NCBI GenBank assembly: GCA_947479055.1 | Contig: CANJYE010000001.1 | Coordinates: forward strand, 41,474 to 105,473 | Origin: Erythrobacteraceae bacterium | GTDB taxonomy: Bacteria > Pseudomonadota > Alphaproteobacteria > Sphingomonadales > Sphingomonadaceae | Direction of reading: 5' to 3' | DNA: 64,000 bases | Shown: positions 40,196-49,769 of the stretch, piece after piece | Numbering within the stretch: the stretch's first letter is position 1 | How the letters are laid out: the number at the start of each line of letters is the position of its first letter | Notes under the pieces: model-generated | Told to the model about the DNA's origin: nothing | The model's database searches: none | What the model saw: only the letters and a program-made list of their open reading frames with translations | Program-made: the position numbers and the translations under genes

Positions 40196-41911
40196 ATGCT
40201 GGATGTGGTGATCAGGGGCGGCAAGGTCGTCGATGGTACGGGCAGCGCTCCGTTTGCGGCCGATGTCGGTATCAGGGACGGCAAGATCGTCGAAATTGGC
40301 CGCATCACCGAAGCTGCGACCCGCGAAATCGATGCCGATGGCCTGCTGGTCACGCCGGGCTGGCTCGATATCCACACCCATTACGATGGCCAGGCCACCT
40401 GGGACCCGGAGCTTGACCCCTCGTTCAGTTCCGGCGTCACCACCGCGATCATGGGCAATTGCGGGGTGGGTTTCGCCCCAGTCCGCCCGTCGGACCATGA
40501 GCGGCTGATCGAACTGATGGAGGGCGTGGAGGAAGTTCCCGGCACTGCCCTGCACGAAGGAATGAGCTGGAACTGGGAAACCTTCCCGGAATATCTCGAC
40601 GCGCTTGATGCCATGCCGCGCACGTTCGATGTCGGCTGCCTGATGCCGCACGGTCCGCTGCGGCTGTGGGCGATGGGCGACAAGGTCGGCACCGACAAAT
40701 GCGCTTCGGGCGAGGAACTGCAGGTGATGGTTGATCAGGTCGAAGCCGGGATGAAGGCCGGCGCCTTTGGCCTCGCCACCTCGCGCACCCCGGTCCACCG
40801 CACGATGAAGGGCGAAATGACGCCCGATTTCCATGTCGATACGCCCGAACTGATCGCGCTGACCCGTCCGGTCAAGGACCATGGAGGCTATTTCCAGGTC
40901 GTCCCGGAAGGCATTGCCGGGGAAGACATGCAGGGCCTGCGCCACGACATGCAGATGGTGGAAGATGTGGTGAAGGCCACGGGTGTCGATCTGCATGTGC
41001 TGCTGTTCCAGCTCCTGCCCGAGCCCGATTATTATCGCACCCAGATCGCCAAGCTGGAGGAACTGGGCAAGTCGGTGAAGACGGTCGCCCAGTTTGGCGG
41101 GCGCGGCACCGGGGCGATCATGGGCTTCCTCGGCTCCAATCCCTTCATGAACCGCCCGACTTACGAGGCGCTCACCCACCGCCTGCCCGTTAGCGAGTGG
41201 CTGAATGAACTGGCAAAGCCCGAAGTGAAGGCGGCGATCCTGGCGGAGCAGAACCCGCCGACCACGCCGGGCCTGATGTTCGAGGGCTGGCTCGACAAGA
41301 TCTACGACCTCACCGAAGCGATGGATTTCGAACCCGGGCCGGTGCGTTCGATGGCCGCATTGGCCGAGCGGACCGGCAAGTCGCTGCCCGAGACGGTCTA
41401 TGATTTCATGCTCGAACACAGCACCCATCCGCGTGCCTATGTTGCGTCCACCGGCTATGCCCATGGCGATCTCGAGGACGTGCGCAAGGCGCTGCATCAT
41501 CCCAATGTGGTACTGAGCGCGTCGGATGCCGGAGCTCATGTGCTGACCGTGGCCGACGGCTCGATCAACACGTTCATGCTGACCCACTGGTGCCGCGATC
41601 GCGTGCGCGGGCCGAAGGTAGCGGTGGAGGAAGTGGTCCACTGGATGACCCAGAAATCCGCGCAGGCGATTGGCCTGACCGACCGCGGCGTGATCGCGCG
41701 CGGGATGAAGGCGGATATCAACGTGATCGATCTCGACGCGCTGAAAGTCCACGCGCCCGATTTCTATACCGACCTGCCGGGTGGCGCGCGCCGGATCATG
41801 ACCGAAGTGACCGGCTATCGCGCGACGATGGTCTCGGGCGTGCTGACGCGTGAAAATGACAAGGCAACCGGCGAACGTCCGGGCCGGTTGCTGCGCCACA
41901 GCGTGCATTGA
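40196..41911 (+). CDS. Amidohydrolase, D-aminoacylase family
   Basis: 571 residues from the ATG at 40196, five bases after GGAGA. Metal-dependent hydrolase of the N-acyl-D-amino-acid deacylase group, acting on amide bonds. Visible: VIRGGKVVDGTG at the start, HTHYDG metal site near residue 63, GNCGVGFAP with the bridging Cys, MPHGPLRLWAMG, and the Asp ligand in SASDAGAH near 445. A second member of the same family is at 59648-61402; they share most of the N-terminal third. Likely part of the local pathway, perhaps hydrolysing an amide or related bond of the imported compound (inference). Confidence 0.88.
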   Translation: MLDVVIRGGKVVDGTGSAPFAADVGIRDGKIVEIGRITEAATREIDADGLLVTPGWLDIHTHYDGQATWDPELDPSFSSGVTTAIMGNCGVGFAPVRPSDHERLIELMEGVEEVPGTALHEGMSWNWETFPEYLDALDAMPRTFDVGCLMPHGPLRLWAMGDKVGTDKCASGEELQVMVDQVEAGMKAGAFGLATSRTPVHRTMKGEMTPDFHVDTPELIALTRPVKDHGGYFQVVPEGIAGEDMQGLRHDMQMVEDVVKATGVDLHVLLFQLLPEPDYYRTQIAKLEELGKSVKTVAQFGGRGTGAIMGFLGSNPFMNRPTYEALTHRLPVSEWLNELAKPEVKAAILAEQNPPTTPGLMFEGWLDKIYDLTEAMDFEPGPVRSMAALAERTGKSLPETVYDFMLEHSTHPRAYVASTGYAHGDLEDVRKALHHPNVVLSASDAGAHVLTVADGSINTFMLTHWCRDRVRGPKVAVEEVVHWMTQKSAQAIGLTDRGVIARGMKADINVIDLDALKVHAPDFYTDLPGGARRIMTEVTGYRATMVSGVLTRENDKATGERPGRLLRHSVH

Positions 41912-41949
41912 GGAATTTTCGACCATAACAAGCACCGGGAGAGTGCCGC

Positions 41950-43350
41950 ATGAAGGATCCGAAACGCGAATACGCGGATAATCCAGCGGGCAAGTACCGC
42001 TTCTGGACGCTCGACTACGAGGAATATCCGTCCAAACCGCAAGTCGCGGGGAACGCCGAGCGCAAGGCCCCGGTGATGGAATTCGGTACCGCACGCGACG
42101 AGGACAAGAACCGCTATAGCGATGCCGCTGTGCTGCGTCGCGAAATCGAACAGATCTGGCGCAAGGCCTGGGTCATCGTCGGTCATGTCAATGATATCCC
42201 GAGGCCCAATAATTTCATGAAGGCCGATATCGGGCCGGATTCGGTTTTGCTGGTGCGACAGGAAGATGGCTCGATCCGAGGCATGCACAATGTCTGCCAG
42301 CATCGCGGAACGATCCTCGTCACGCAGGACTTCGGGAGCACAAAGAAGTTCGTCTGTCCGTTCCATGGCTGGGCCTGGAACAACGACGGTGCCCTGGCCA
42401 AGATCATGAAGCCGGAGACCTATCAGAAGTCCGCGCTTTGCTATGACCTGGACCTGCCAGAAGTTCGGGTGGCAGAATGGAAGGGCTGGCTGTTCGTCAA
42501 TCTGGACATTGACGCGGCTCCGCTTGAGGATTTCATCCCGCAGGAATTTCGCGAGGTCAACGAAGCCTATGATTTCGCGAAGATGGTTCGCGTGGTTGAT
42601 GTGCGTCAGGACTGGCACATCAACTGGAAGACGGCGATGGAGGCCTTTGTCGAGGCCTATCACCTCGAAGCCTTGCACCCGCAGATGAACCCATTCTTCG
42701 ACGCCTACGACGCCCAGATCGACCTTTATGACAATGGATTTGCCCGGACGATCCACGCAAATCTGCGACCGACACCCACTCAACCGTCCTATCGGCCAGA
42801 GGGATTGCCTGACGAATGCAAGGTGTTCCTCGGCGAGGCTGGTGTCGAGGATATGCCGGCCGACATCGATGGGGTACGTCCGGCGCTGATTGTGGCCAAG
42901 CGCCGCAACCAGGACAGGATCGGCATGGATTACTCCGGCTTCTCAGACGAGCAGTTGGTAGACAACTGGAATTCCAGCATATTTCCATCCTGCACCTTCA
43001 GCTATGTCCCCGAAGGCGTTCTGGTCCAGCGCTGGTGGCCCCATCCCCACGATCCGCGCATCACCCGCTATTATTATCAGGTCTATGTCATGCCCGGGAT
43101 CCAGGAGGTTCCGTCCTACATGGGCGTGCCGCCAGAGGCGGATCGGAGCGGCAGCAAGGTGCTGGCGCGCACCTATGCCGATAACGGCGATCTCGGCATT
43201 CTTGGCCCCGTGCTGGCGCAGGATGCGATGTTCATCCCGCGCGTGCAGCAGGGCGTTGAATCACTCGGCTTCAAAGGTTCGGTCTTTTCCGATCAGGAAA
43301 TCCGCATCCGCCAGTTCTACGATGCCTATTACCGGATGATGGAGGGCTAG
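41950..43350 (+). CDS. Rieske non-haem iron oxygenase, alpha subunit
   Basis: 466 residues. Rieske [2Fe-2S] site: Cys116, His118 in VCQHRGT and Cys136, His139 in CPFHGW. Mononuclear iron site: His238 and His243 in VEAYHLEALHPQ, with the Asp probably in VLAQDAMF near the C terminus. The family hydroxylates aromatic rings or dealkylates. No ferredoxin, reductase or clear beta subunit is adjacent, so electron donors must be elsewhere. Starts 38 bases after the amidohydrolase, same direction. Confidence 0.93.
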   Translation: MKDPKREYADNPAGKYRFWTLDYEEYPSKPQVAGNAERKAPVMEFGTARDEDKNRYSDAAVLRREIEQIWRKAWVIVGHVNDIPRPNNFMKADIGPDSVLLVRQEDGSIRGMHNVCQHRGTILVTQDFGSTKKFVCPFHGWAWNNDGALAKIMKPETYQKSALCYDLDLPEVRVAEWKGWLFVNLDIDAAPLEDFIPQEFREVNEAYDFAKMVRVVDVRQDWHINWKTAMEAFVEAYHLEALHPQMNPFFDAYDAQIDLYDNGFARTIHANLRPTPTQPSYRPEGLPDECKVFLGEAGVEDMPADIDGVRPALIVAKRRNQDRIGMDYSGFSDEQLVDNWNSSIFPSCTFSYVPEGVLVQRWWPHPHDPRITRYYYQVYVMPGIQEVPSYMGVPPEADRSGSKVLARTYADNGDLGILGPVLAQDAMFIPRVQQGVESLGFKGSVFSDQEIRIRQFYDAYYRMMEG

Positions 43351-43356
43351 GGCTTC

Positions 43357-43896
43357 CTATTCGAACATGCCGGGGCTGAGCGTGACGCTGTCCAATTCGA
43401 CCCCGGAGGTTTCAAGCAGGCGGGCAACCGTCATGTAGAGGCCGCTGACCAGCGTCAGGTCGATCAGCTGGTCGCGCGGGAGGATAGCCATGATCCGCGC
43501 CAGCGCCTCGTCCCCGGCGCGGACATTGCGGACGATATCATCGACATAGGCCATCACCGCCCGGTGCCGTTCGTCCAGCAGCGGGCTGGCGGCATCCCCC
43601 GCCACGATCGCTGCGACCTGCGCGGCGCTGAAGCCGATGTCCTGCGCCATCGCTTCATGCTGCTGCAATTCATAGGCAGAGCCTGACAGCACCCCGACCC
43701 GCAGGATCGCCACCTCGCGCAGTTCGGCGGGAAGCGCTGTGTCGCGGTAGAAGCAATAGGAAAACTCCTGAAGCTTGCGCACCACCTGCGGCGAGGCCCC
43801 GGCCATCATCCGGATCACGTTGAGTCGGCCCTGTTCGACCATGGCGCGGATATCGGGTTCGAGTTCGTCCAAGCTGGGGTAGGGGATGCGGGTCAA
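43357..43896 (-). CDS. Carboxymuconolactone decarboxylase-like protein lacking the CxxC
   Basis: 179 residues from a TTG at 43896 with AAGGAG eight bases ahead. The AhpD-like fold is recognisable from LREVAILRVGVLSGSAYELQQHEAMAQ split at a helix turn, but both cysteines of the usual CxxC position are absent (SAYELQQH). A peroxidase role is therefore unlikely; the retained Glu and His fit a decarboxylase or isomerase role. First of an opposed set of minus-strand genes after the Rieske gene. Confidence 0.83.
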   Translation of the reverse strand: MTRIPYPSLDELEPDIRAMVEQGRLNVIRMMAGASPQVVRKLQEFSYCFYRDTALPAELREVAILRVGVLSGSAYELQQHEAMAQDIGFSAAQVAAIVAGDAASPLLDERHRAVMAYVDDIVRNVRAGDEALARIMAILPRDQLIDLTLVSGLYMTVARLLETSGVELDSVTLSPGMFE

Positions 43897-43914
43897 GTTC
43901 GTGCTCCTTTGCCG

Positions 43915-45276
43915 TCAATCCTGCAGGATCGCATCGAGCAGGCCAATCTCGAATTTCTGCAACAGCTTGGCCCCAGCGACAATCAGCGCGACATCGTTGA
44001 GATCGGTGGTCAGCAGCAGGTCGAGGATGTCGTGGTTGCACACCACGATCCGGACGGCAGTGAACACGGCGAACCAGCGGGCGGCCTTGTCGTCCCAGCC
44101 CAGCCCGGTCATCGCGCCATATTCGGCCATGAATTCGTCCCAGAAGCCCAGCTGGACGATGAACGGGCGGATGTAGGACAGGTCTTCCACCGGATCGCTG
44201 AACTGGGTGAATTCCCAGTCGAGCGCGGCGGAAACCTCATCGCCGTCCATCAGGATGTTGTGGAAGGCCAGGTCGCCATGGGTGCGGCATACTGGTCGAC
44301 TGGCCAGATCGCCCAGATGCTGTTCCAGCCATGCCATGCCGAAAGCGAGGCCCGGGTGCGGCGAATGTTCGCTGCGGGCAATGCGCGCGCGAAAGCCGGC
44401 CAGTGTCTGGCGCATGAAGATGCTGACGTCGCCTGGTTCGTCCGGGCGGATGGCGTGAAGCGAACCGATCACCTGCGCGGTGCTGAGCGCCCATTTGCGG
44501 CGGCGTTCGGGCTCCTCCGGGAAAACCCGGCCCGGCTCGCCCGGACGATAGCCGACCGCCATCACGCCAGCGCCAAAATGCGCCTCGTCGGCTTCCGCCC
44601 ACAAGGGTTCCGGCGCTTTGGGGCAATCCGGGAAGATTTGCAGCAGCGCCTCGTATTCGCCCACCACGCTCGATCCGGTGGGGAGGCCGGGCCGGTCCTG
44701 CCGGACGACGAACTTGCCCGCCTGCCCCGCTTCCCCGGTGTGGACGATATAGGTCCCCTTGGAATAGCCGCCGCGCAGCACGTCTACCGACGCGACTATC
44801 GTCCCACGATCGGGAAAGCGCCGGTCGAGATAGGCCTGCATCTTATCCGCCGTGATGATCAGCGCGTTCGCCTGCGGATCCTCGCCTGCTTCGAACGGGC
44901 GATAGATGCCTGCCGGTCCTTCCTCGATCAGCGGGTCGGTCGGTTCATACCAGCCGATCAGGAACTCGCGCAGCGCCCGCGCACTGTCCTTGCTGTCGGC
45001 CACCGCCGGAGCGGTGGTGAACAGCGTGGCGAGTTCCCCGCCGATCCCGCTGCCACCGCCGGTCCCGCCGCCAAGGCTTGCGGCAAGATCATGTTCGCGT
45101 TGGCGCAGGCCCGCGAGGAACGCCGGATCGAGCGCGTTGCGCGCGGCCGACAGCTCCAGCGCGTTGATCGCCAGCACTGCCTCGGTCCGCTGGTTGGCGG
45201 GGAGCACCTCCTCGTTGACCCAGCGCTTCAGCAGGCTGGCGGTGGCAGTCAGAACCTTGCGATCAAGCGCGTCCAT
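43915..45276 (-). CDS. APH-like phosphotransferase family protein
   Basis: 453 residues from the ATG at 45276. The C-terminal 300 residues have the aminoglycoside-phosphotransferase/choline-kinase fold: nucleotide loop VLRGGYSKGTYIV, catalytic THGDLAFHNILMDGD and metal-binding LDWEF. The first 150 residues are a helical N-terminal domain as in acyl-CoA-linked ACAD10-type members. In degradative clusters of related bacteria such kinases accompany alcohol or acid catabolism. Substrate unknown. Confidence 0.85.
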   Translation of the reverse strand: MDALDRKVLTATASLLKRWVNEEVLPANQRTEAVLAINALELSAARNALDPAFLAGLRQREHDLAASLGGGTGGGSGIGGELATLFTTAPAVADSKDSARALREFLIGWYEPTDPLIEEGPAGIYRPFEAGEDPQANALIITADKMQAYLDRRFPDRGTIVASVDVLRGGYSKGTYIVHTGEAGQAGKFVVRQDRPGLPTGSSVVGEYEALLQIFPDCPKAPEPLWAEADEAHFGAGVMAVGYRPGEPGRVFPEEPERRRKWALSTAQVIGSLHAIRPDEPGDVSIFMRQTLAGFRARIARSEHSPHPGLAFGMAWLEQHLGDLASRPVCRTHGDLAFHNILMDGDEVSAALDWEFTQFSDPVEDLSYIRPFIVQLGFWDEFMAEYGAMTGLGWDDKAARWFAVFTAVRIVVCNHDILDLLLTTDLNDVALIVAGAKLLQKFEIGLLDAILQD

Positions 45277-45287
45277 CCCTGCGGCCC

Positions 45288-46313
45288 CTATTTCATGTAT
45301 TCGCGGATGAAATCGGGGAACATCACGGTCTGCACTTCGCCGGTGAATGTCTGGCCCTTGTAAGTCCATTCGGTGAGGCAGATCGGGCAGTTCATGTTCT
45401 GCCATGCGGAGAAGGGGGTCGCGCCGACCACGCGGCCTTCCAGCGTGTGCGCGCGGCCCCGGTCATCCTCGACATGGACGATATAGCTGCGCGGCATCAG
45501 ATCGACCGGATCGTATTCGGCCTTCATGGACAGCTTCTGGACCAGGCATTTCTCCCCATCGACGATCATCCAGCCAAAGCGCAGCGGGCTGTCTCCGGGG
45601 ACGGTGAACTTGTCCTTCCACATCGGGTCGAGCGCCTCATCCTCCATCCCGACGATGGTGAATGAAAAATTCGCGTCGAGCGCACCGACGCACCAGTGGT
45701 TGGGCGGAATGTTCATCGGCGCTTCCACACGGTATTCGCCCCAGGACCGGTCGCGCACGCTGAAGCAGTCCACCTCGTAGCGCATGCCGCGCAACACCAG
45801 TTCTCCGGTTGAATGCATCACTTGCTCGAAATGGTTGCTGGTCGGCCACATCAGATGTTCCGAGACAGCGGTCTGCAGCACGTTGAAGCTGTTGCCGCGT
45901 TCGGGATCGTCATAGCGGATGCGAATGCGCTTGCCGGGTTCTTCGGCGTAGATCGAGAAGCCGTTCTCGAAGCTGGCGCGGCCAAAATGGTCCTTGAACA
46001 CATCGCCGGTGTGGTGGTTGTAGAAGTTGAACAGTTCGCAAGTCAGTGGATTGCGGTGGAAACCGCTCCACGCCAGCGTGCCGACGCTCACCGAGTTGAG
46101 ATTGGGATGGAACCATGCCCAGTTGAAGCAGTGGATCCCGGCCTCGGGCACCCAGAAGCTGTAATATTGCGTCTCGGTCAGCGCGAAATGTGGCTTTTCG
46201 GCCATGATCTCGCGATGGATATCCTCGTCGCGCGGAACATAGTTGCCGAATTTGGTCAGGTCATGGTTCTGGACGAAGAAGGTCTTGCCTTGCGCATTTT
46301 GCCGATCGGTCAT
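45288..46313 (-). CDS. Hypothetical protein, possibly lipocalin-like (DUF7064 type)
   Basis: 341 residues from the ATG at 46313 with a GAGAGAG site. Rich in aromatic residues and beta strands (YYSFWVPEAGIHCFNWAWF, FNFYNHHTGDVF, SWGEYRVEAPMNIPPNHW). The RDRSWG motif near the middle is characteristic of CrtC/AttH-like lipocalin-type proteins and of uncharacterised proteins found beside SDRs and phosphotransferases in actinobacteria and sphingomonads. No signal peptide. Function not assigned. Confidence 0.65.
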   Translation of the reverse strand: MTDRQNAQGKTFFVQNHDLTKFGNYVPRDEDIHREIMAEKPHFALTETQYYSFWVPEAGIHCFNWAWFHPNLNSVSVGTLAWSGFHRNPLTCELFNFYNHHTGDVFKDHFGRASFENGFSIYAEEPGKRIRIRYDDPERGNSFNVLQTAVSEHLMWPTSNHFEQVMHSTGELVLRGMRYEVDCFSVRDRSWGEYRVEAPMNIPPNHWCVGALDANFSFTIVGMEDEALDPMWKDKFTVPGDSPLRFGWMIVDGEKCLVQKLSMKAEYDPVDLMPRSYIVHVEDDRGRAHTLEGRVVGATPFSAWQNMNCPICLTEWTYKGQTFTGEVQTVMFPDFIREYMK

Positions 46314-46410
46314 CGCTCTCTCACTCACTATGTCTGTCGGGACCACGCTTGGCAGGCATTGACCGCGCCGCCAAGCGGGGGTGCACTTGCCCTACAGTCG
46401 CCTTGCCCGA

Positions 46411-47226
46411 TCAGGCCATGGTGGCAGCATCGTCCTTCGGCTTGTTGACGCGGTGGAGATAGCTCAGCAGTCCGATCGGGATGCGGCTGCCGCCGTTCAC
46501 CGGCACCACCGTGCCCGTCACCCACTGGGATTCGTCGCTGGCAAAATAGACCGCCAGCGGGGCGACATCCTCCACCCGGCCGAGCCGCTGCATCGGCACG
46601 GTTTCGATCTGGCGGCGCTGGCGGCTTTCCGATTGCATGGTGGAAAGGCTGTCGACCAGCACCACGCCCGGCGCGATTGCATTGACCCGGATGCCGAGAT
46701 GGCCCCATTCGACCGCCATGGTTGCGGTCAGGCTTTCAACCCCGGCCTTGGCCGCACCATAATGGCCGACCATCGGCGATGGCTGCGAGGCCGAGCGCGA
46801 GGTGAGATTGATGATCGATCCGCCCCTGGTCATCGCTCGCGCGGCGGCCTGGGCAGCAAAGAAGGTCCACTTGAGATTGAGATCGACCACCCGGTCCCAC
46901 TGGCCTTCGTCGATGTCCAGCAAAGGGCCGTTGTCGGAAGGGCTGGCGCTGCCGGCGTTGTTCACCCAGCAATCGATATAGCCGAACGCATCGGTCGCGG
47001 CGGCGACCAGCGCGTTGATGTCCGCCATCTGTGTGATGTCGCAGGTGACGGCGAGGGCCGTGCCGCCCGCCGCACGGATCGCCTCTGCCGCTTCCAGCAA
47101 CGTCGCTTCGCCGCGTCCGGCGACCACGACATTGGCACCCGCCTCTGCCATGGCTAGGCCGATGCCGCGCCCAATGCCCCGGCCACCGCCGGTCACTACC
47201 ACTGTCTTGCCTGCAAGGGAGAACAT
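46411..47226 (-). CDS. Short-chain dehydrogenase/reductase (SDR)
   Basis: 271 residues from the ATG at 47226; upstream residues in the same frame do not fit the family. Cofactor motif VTGGGRGIGRGIGLAM near residue 12, WVNNAGSASP near 88, catalytic Ser in NLTSRSAS and YGAAK near 156. C terminus VTGTVVPVNGGSRIP then a short extension. Likely oxidises a secondary alcohol in the local pathway. Followed by the lipocalin-like, kinase and CMD genes in one minus-strand set. Confidence 0.92.
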   Translation of the reverse strand: MFSLAGKTVVVTGGGRGIGRGIGLAMAEAGANVVVAGRGEATLLEAAEAIRAAGGTALAVTCDITQMADINALVAAATDAFGYIDCWVNNAGSASPSDNGPLLDIDEGQWDRVVDLNLKWTFFAAQAAARAMTRGGSIINLTSRSASQPSPMVGHYGAAKAGVESLTATMAVEWGHLGIRVNAIAPGVVLVDSLSTMQSESRQRRQIETVPMQRLGRVEDVAPLAVYFASDESQWVTGTVVPVNGGSRIPIGLLSYLHRVNKPKDDAATMA

Positions 47227-47357
47227 TTTGTACCTTTCTGCCGATCCTCTGGCGCCGCTGATAGCCGATCGGGGGAATTCGACAAAGCTTGGCTGGCGCA
47301 ATCGTGCCGGATCGAATAGCGTCCTGCGATAGACCGGCAAACGGGTCAGGAGAGGGC

Positions 47358-49715
47358 ATGGCACAGTCACGGATTTTGCGCTCGATTTTCGGCGGATTGC
47401 TTTTTGTCATCGGGGCGCTGCTGCTTTTCGGCGGCGGCAAGCTGGTGTTGCTGGGCGGCTCGGCCTATTACGTGTTGGCGGGTGCTGCCTGCCTGCTGTC
47501 AGGTGCCTTGATCTTCCGGGGGGCCAGCCTCGGCCTCAAGCTCTATGCCGCCTTCCTGCTGGCGACCGCAATCTGGGCGGTGGGCGAAGTGGGCATGCAA
47601 TTCTGGCAATTGCTGCCGCGCATTGCCGGACCGGCAGTTGTCGGGCTGGTCATGGCAATCCCTTTCCTGCGCCGACGGATCAGCACTGACAACGATACGC
47701 TAACCCGCCGGGCGCTGCCGGTGGCGGGCGGTGCATCTGCCTTGCTGCTGGCTGTGGCCTTCGCGGGCAGCACGACCGACCTGACCGACCACGATCTGCC
47801 TGGCAGCGCCGCGCCGGGCACGGTGGTGGCCGGAGCTGCGGATGCCTGGACCGACTATGGCCGAACGGCTGCCGGAACCCGCTATTCCCCCGCCGACCAG
47901 ATCACGCCGGTCAATGCCAGCGCGATCAAGCAGGCCTGGAGCTACGAGACAGGCGAAACCAAGGCGAAGATGCCCAACGTCAAGTCGGCCTTTTCCTTCA
48001 TGACCACGCCGCTGATGGTCGATAGCAGGCTGTTCTTCTGCACGCCGCTCAACAATGTTGTGGCGCTCGATGCCGACAGCGGCAAGCAGCTGTGGCGGTT
48101 CGATCCCAAGGTCGATCCGTCTGACGCGCAGATGCTCAATTGCCGGGGTGTTTCCTATCACAAGGCCGAGGGGGCGACGGGCCTCTGCGCCTCGCGCATC
48201 ATCGCCACCACGGTCGATGGCCGGCTGTTCGCGCTGGATACTGAAACCGGCGTGCTGTGCCCGGGGTTCGGCACCAATGGCTATGTCTCTCTCAAGTCGG
48301 ACATGGGCGATTATACCCCGGCCGCCAATTACACCACCTCGCCGCCGGTGATTGTGGGCAATGCCGCCGTGCTGGGAGGCTATGTCCGCGACAATTTCGA
48401 AACGGGTGAACCGTCCGGCGTGATCCGCGCCTATGACGTCAAGACGGGCCGCCGCCTGTGGGCATGGGATGCGGGCCGGGCGGACAATGACAAGCCGCTC
48501 GCACCCGGCCAGACCTTCACCCGCGGTTCGCCTAACGCCTGGAGCGCGCTGAGCGCGGACCCGGCGCTGGGGCTGGTCTATGTGCCCACCGGCAATGCCA
48601 CACCCGACCATGTCGGCATGCACCGCACCGCACTGGACGAGAAATATGCCAGCTCGATCGTCGCACTCGATGCGGCGAGCGGCAAGGTCCGCTGGTCGTT
48701 CCAGACCACCCGGCACGATCTGTGGGATTATGACATTCCCGCTCAGCCGGTGCTGTTCAACCTGCCGGTCAATGGCGGGACCGCGCCTGCCGTGGCCGCA
48801 GTGACCAAGCGCGGCGAAATCTTCATTCTCGATCGCCGCACCGGCCAGCCGCTGACCCGGGTGGTGGATCGCAAGGTTCCCAAGGGTGACATTCCGGGCG
48901 AAAAATATGCCCCGACGCAACCCTACTCGGTCGGCTTCCCCTCGTTCAATCCGCCCAAGCTGCGCGAAGCTGACATGTGGGGGACGACGCCGATCGACCA
49001 GCTGTGGTGTCGGCTCGAATACCGCTCACTGCGCTATGACGGCGATTTCACCCCGCCGACGGTCAGGGGTTCGCTGCAATACCCCGGCATTTTCGGAGTG
49101 CTCAACTGGGGCAGCGTCAGCATTGACGAGGGCCGCCAGCTCATGATCGTCAATTCCTCGGCGATCCCGCAGGTCGTGCGGCTCTATCCGCATGGCAAGC
49201 TGACCGAGAACCAGGCGATTGCCGCCAATTCACACGTTGCGGGCTATCTGCCGGAGAAGGGCACGCCCTACGGAGTCACGCTCAACGCAATGGTCTCGCC
49301 GCTCGGCATTCCTTGCCATGCGCCGCCTTGGGGCTTCCTCACTGCGGTTGACCTCAATACCCGCAAGATCGTCTGGCAGCGTCCGCTCGGCACCGGCGAG
49401 GACAGCAAGGTTCTGGGTTTCCGGCCGGGCATCAGGGTGCCGGGGATCTTCAACATCGGCGGCTCGGTCAGCACGAAGAGCGGGGTGGTGTTCATCGCCG
49501 CGACGCTCGACAATTACCTGCGCGCCTTCGATGTCCGCAGCGGCAGGGAGCTGTGGAAGGGCCGGTTGCCGGCGGGCGGCCAGGCCACGCCAATGACCTA
49601 CACCTCGCCAAAGACCGGCAGGCAATATGTCGTGATCGCGGCGGGCGGGCATGGCTTCCTCGGCACTACGCCGGGCGACTATGTGGTGGCCTTCGCGCTG
49701 GACAAGGCAAAGTAG
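47358..49715 (+). CDS. Membrane-bound PQQ-dependent dehydrogenase
   Basis: 785 residues from the ATG at 47358 (AGGAGAG ahead). Four to five N-terminal membrane helices (about residues 10-140) anchor a periplasmic eight-bladed propeller, as in membrane glucose/quinate dehydrogenases. Blade motifs include ALDADSGKQLWRFDP, YDVKTGRRLWAWDAG, WSFQTTRHDLWDYDIPAQP, and LDRRTGQPL. It passes electrons from an alcohol or sugar to ubiquinone. No pqq synthesis genes are in the window. Confidence 0.9.
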   Translation: MAQSRILRSIFGGLLFVIGALLLFGGGKLVLLGGSAYYVLAGAACLLSGALIFRGASLGLKLYAAFLLATAIWAVGEVGMQFWQLLPRIAGPAVVGLVMAIPFLRRRISTDNDTLTRRALPVAGGASALLLAVAFAGSTTDLTDHDLPGSAAPGTVVAGAADAWTDYGRTAAGTRYSPADQITPVNASAIKQAWSYETGETKAKMPNVKSAFSFMTTPLMVDSRLFFCTPLNNVVALDADSGKQLWRFDPKVDPSDAQMLNCRGVSYHKAEGATGLCASRIIATTVDGRLFALDTETGVLCPGFGTNGYVSLKSDMGDYTPAANYTTSPPVIVGNAAVLGGYVRDNFETGEPSGVIRAYDVKTGRRLWAWDAGRADNDKPLAPGQTFTRGSPNAWSALSADPALGLVYVPTGNATPDHVGMHRTALDEKYASSIVALDAASGKVRWSFQTTRHDLWDYDIPAQPVLFNLPVNGGTAPAVAAVTKRGEIFILDRRTGQPLTRVVDRKVPKGDIPGEKYAPTQPYSVGFPSFNPPKLREADMWGTTPIDQLWCRLEYRSLRYDGDFTPPTVRGSLQYPGIFGVLNWGSVSIDEGRQLMIVNSSAIPQVVRLYPHGKLTENQAIAANSHVAGYLPEKGTPYGVTLNAMVSPLGIPCHAPPWGFLTAVDLNTRKIVWQRPLGTGEDSKVLGFRPGIRVPGIFNIGGSVSTKSGVVFIAATLDNYLRAFDVRSGRELWKGRLPAGGQATPMTYTSPKTGRQYVVIAAGGHGFLGTTPGDYVVAFALDKAK

Positions 49716-49769
49716 GACGCGGCAAATTGCCGTCGCCCACCCATCAGGAGAAGACCCATTACCGCTGAC

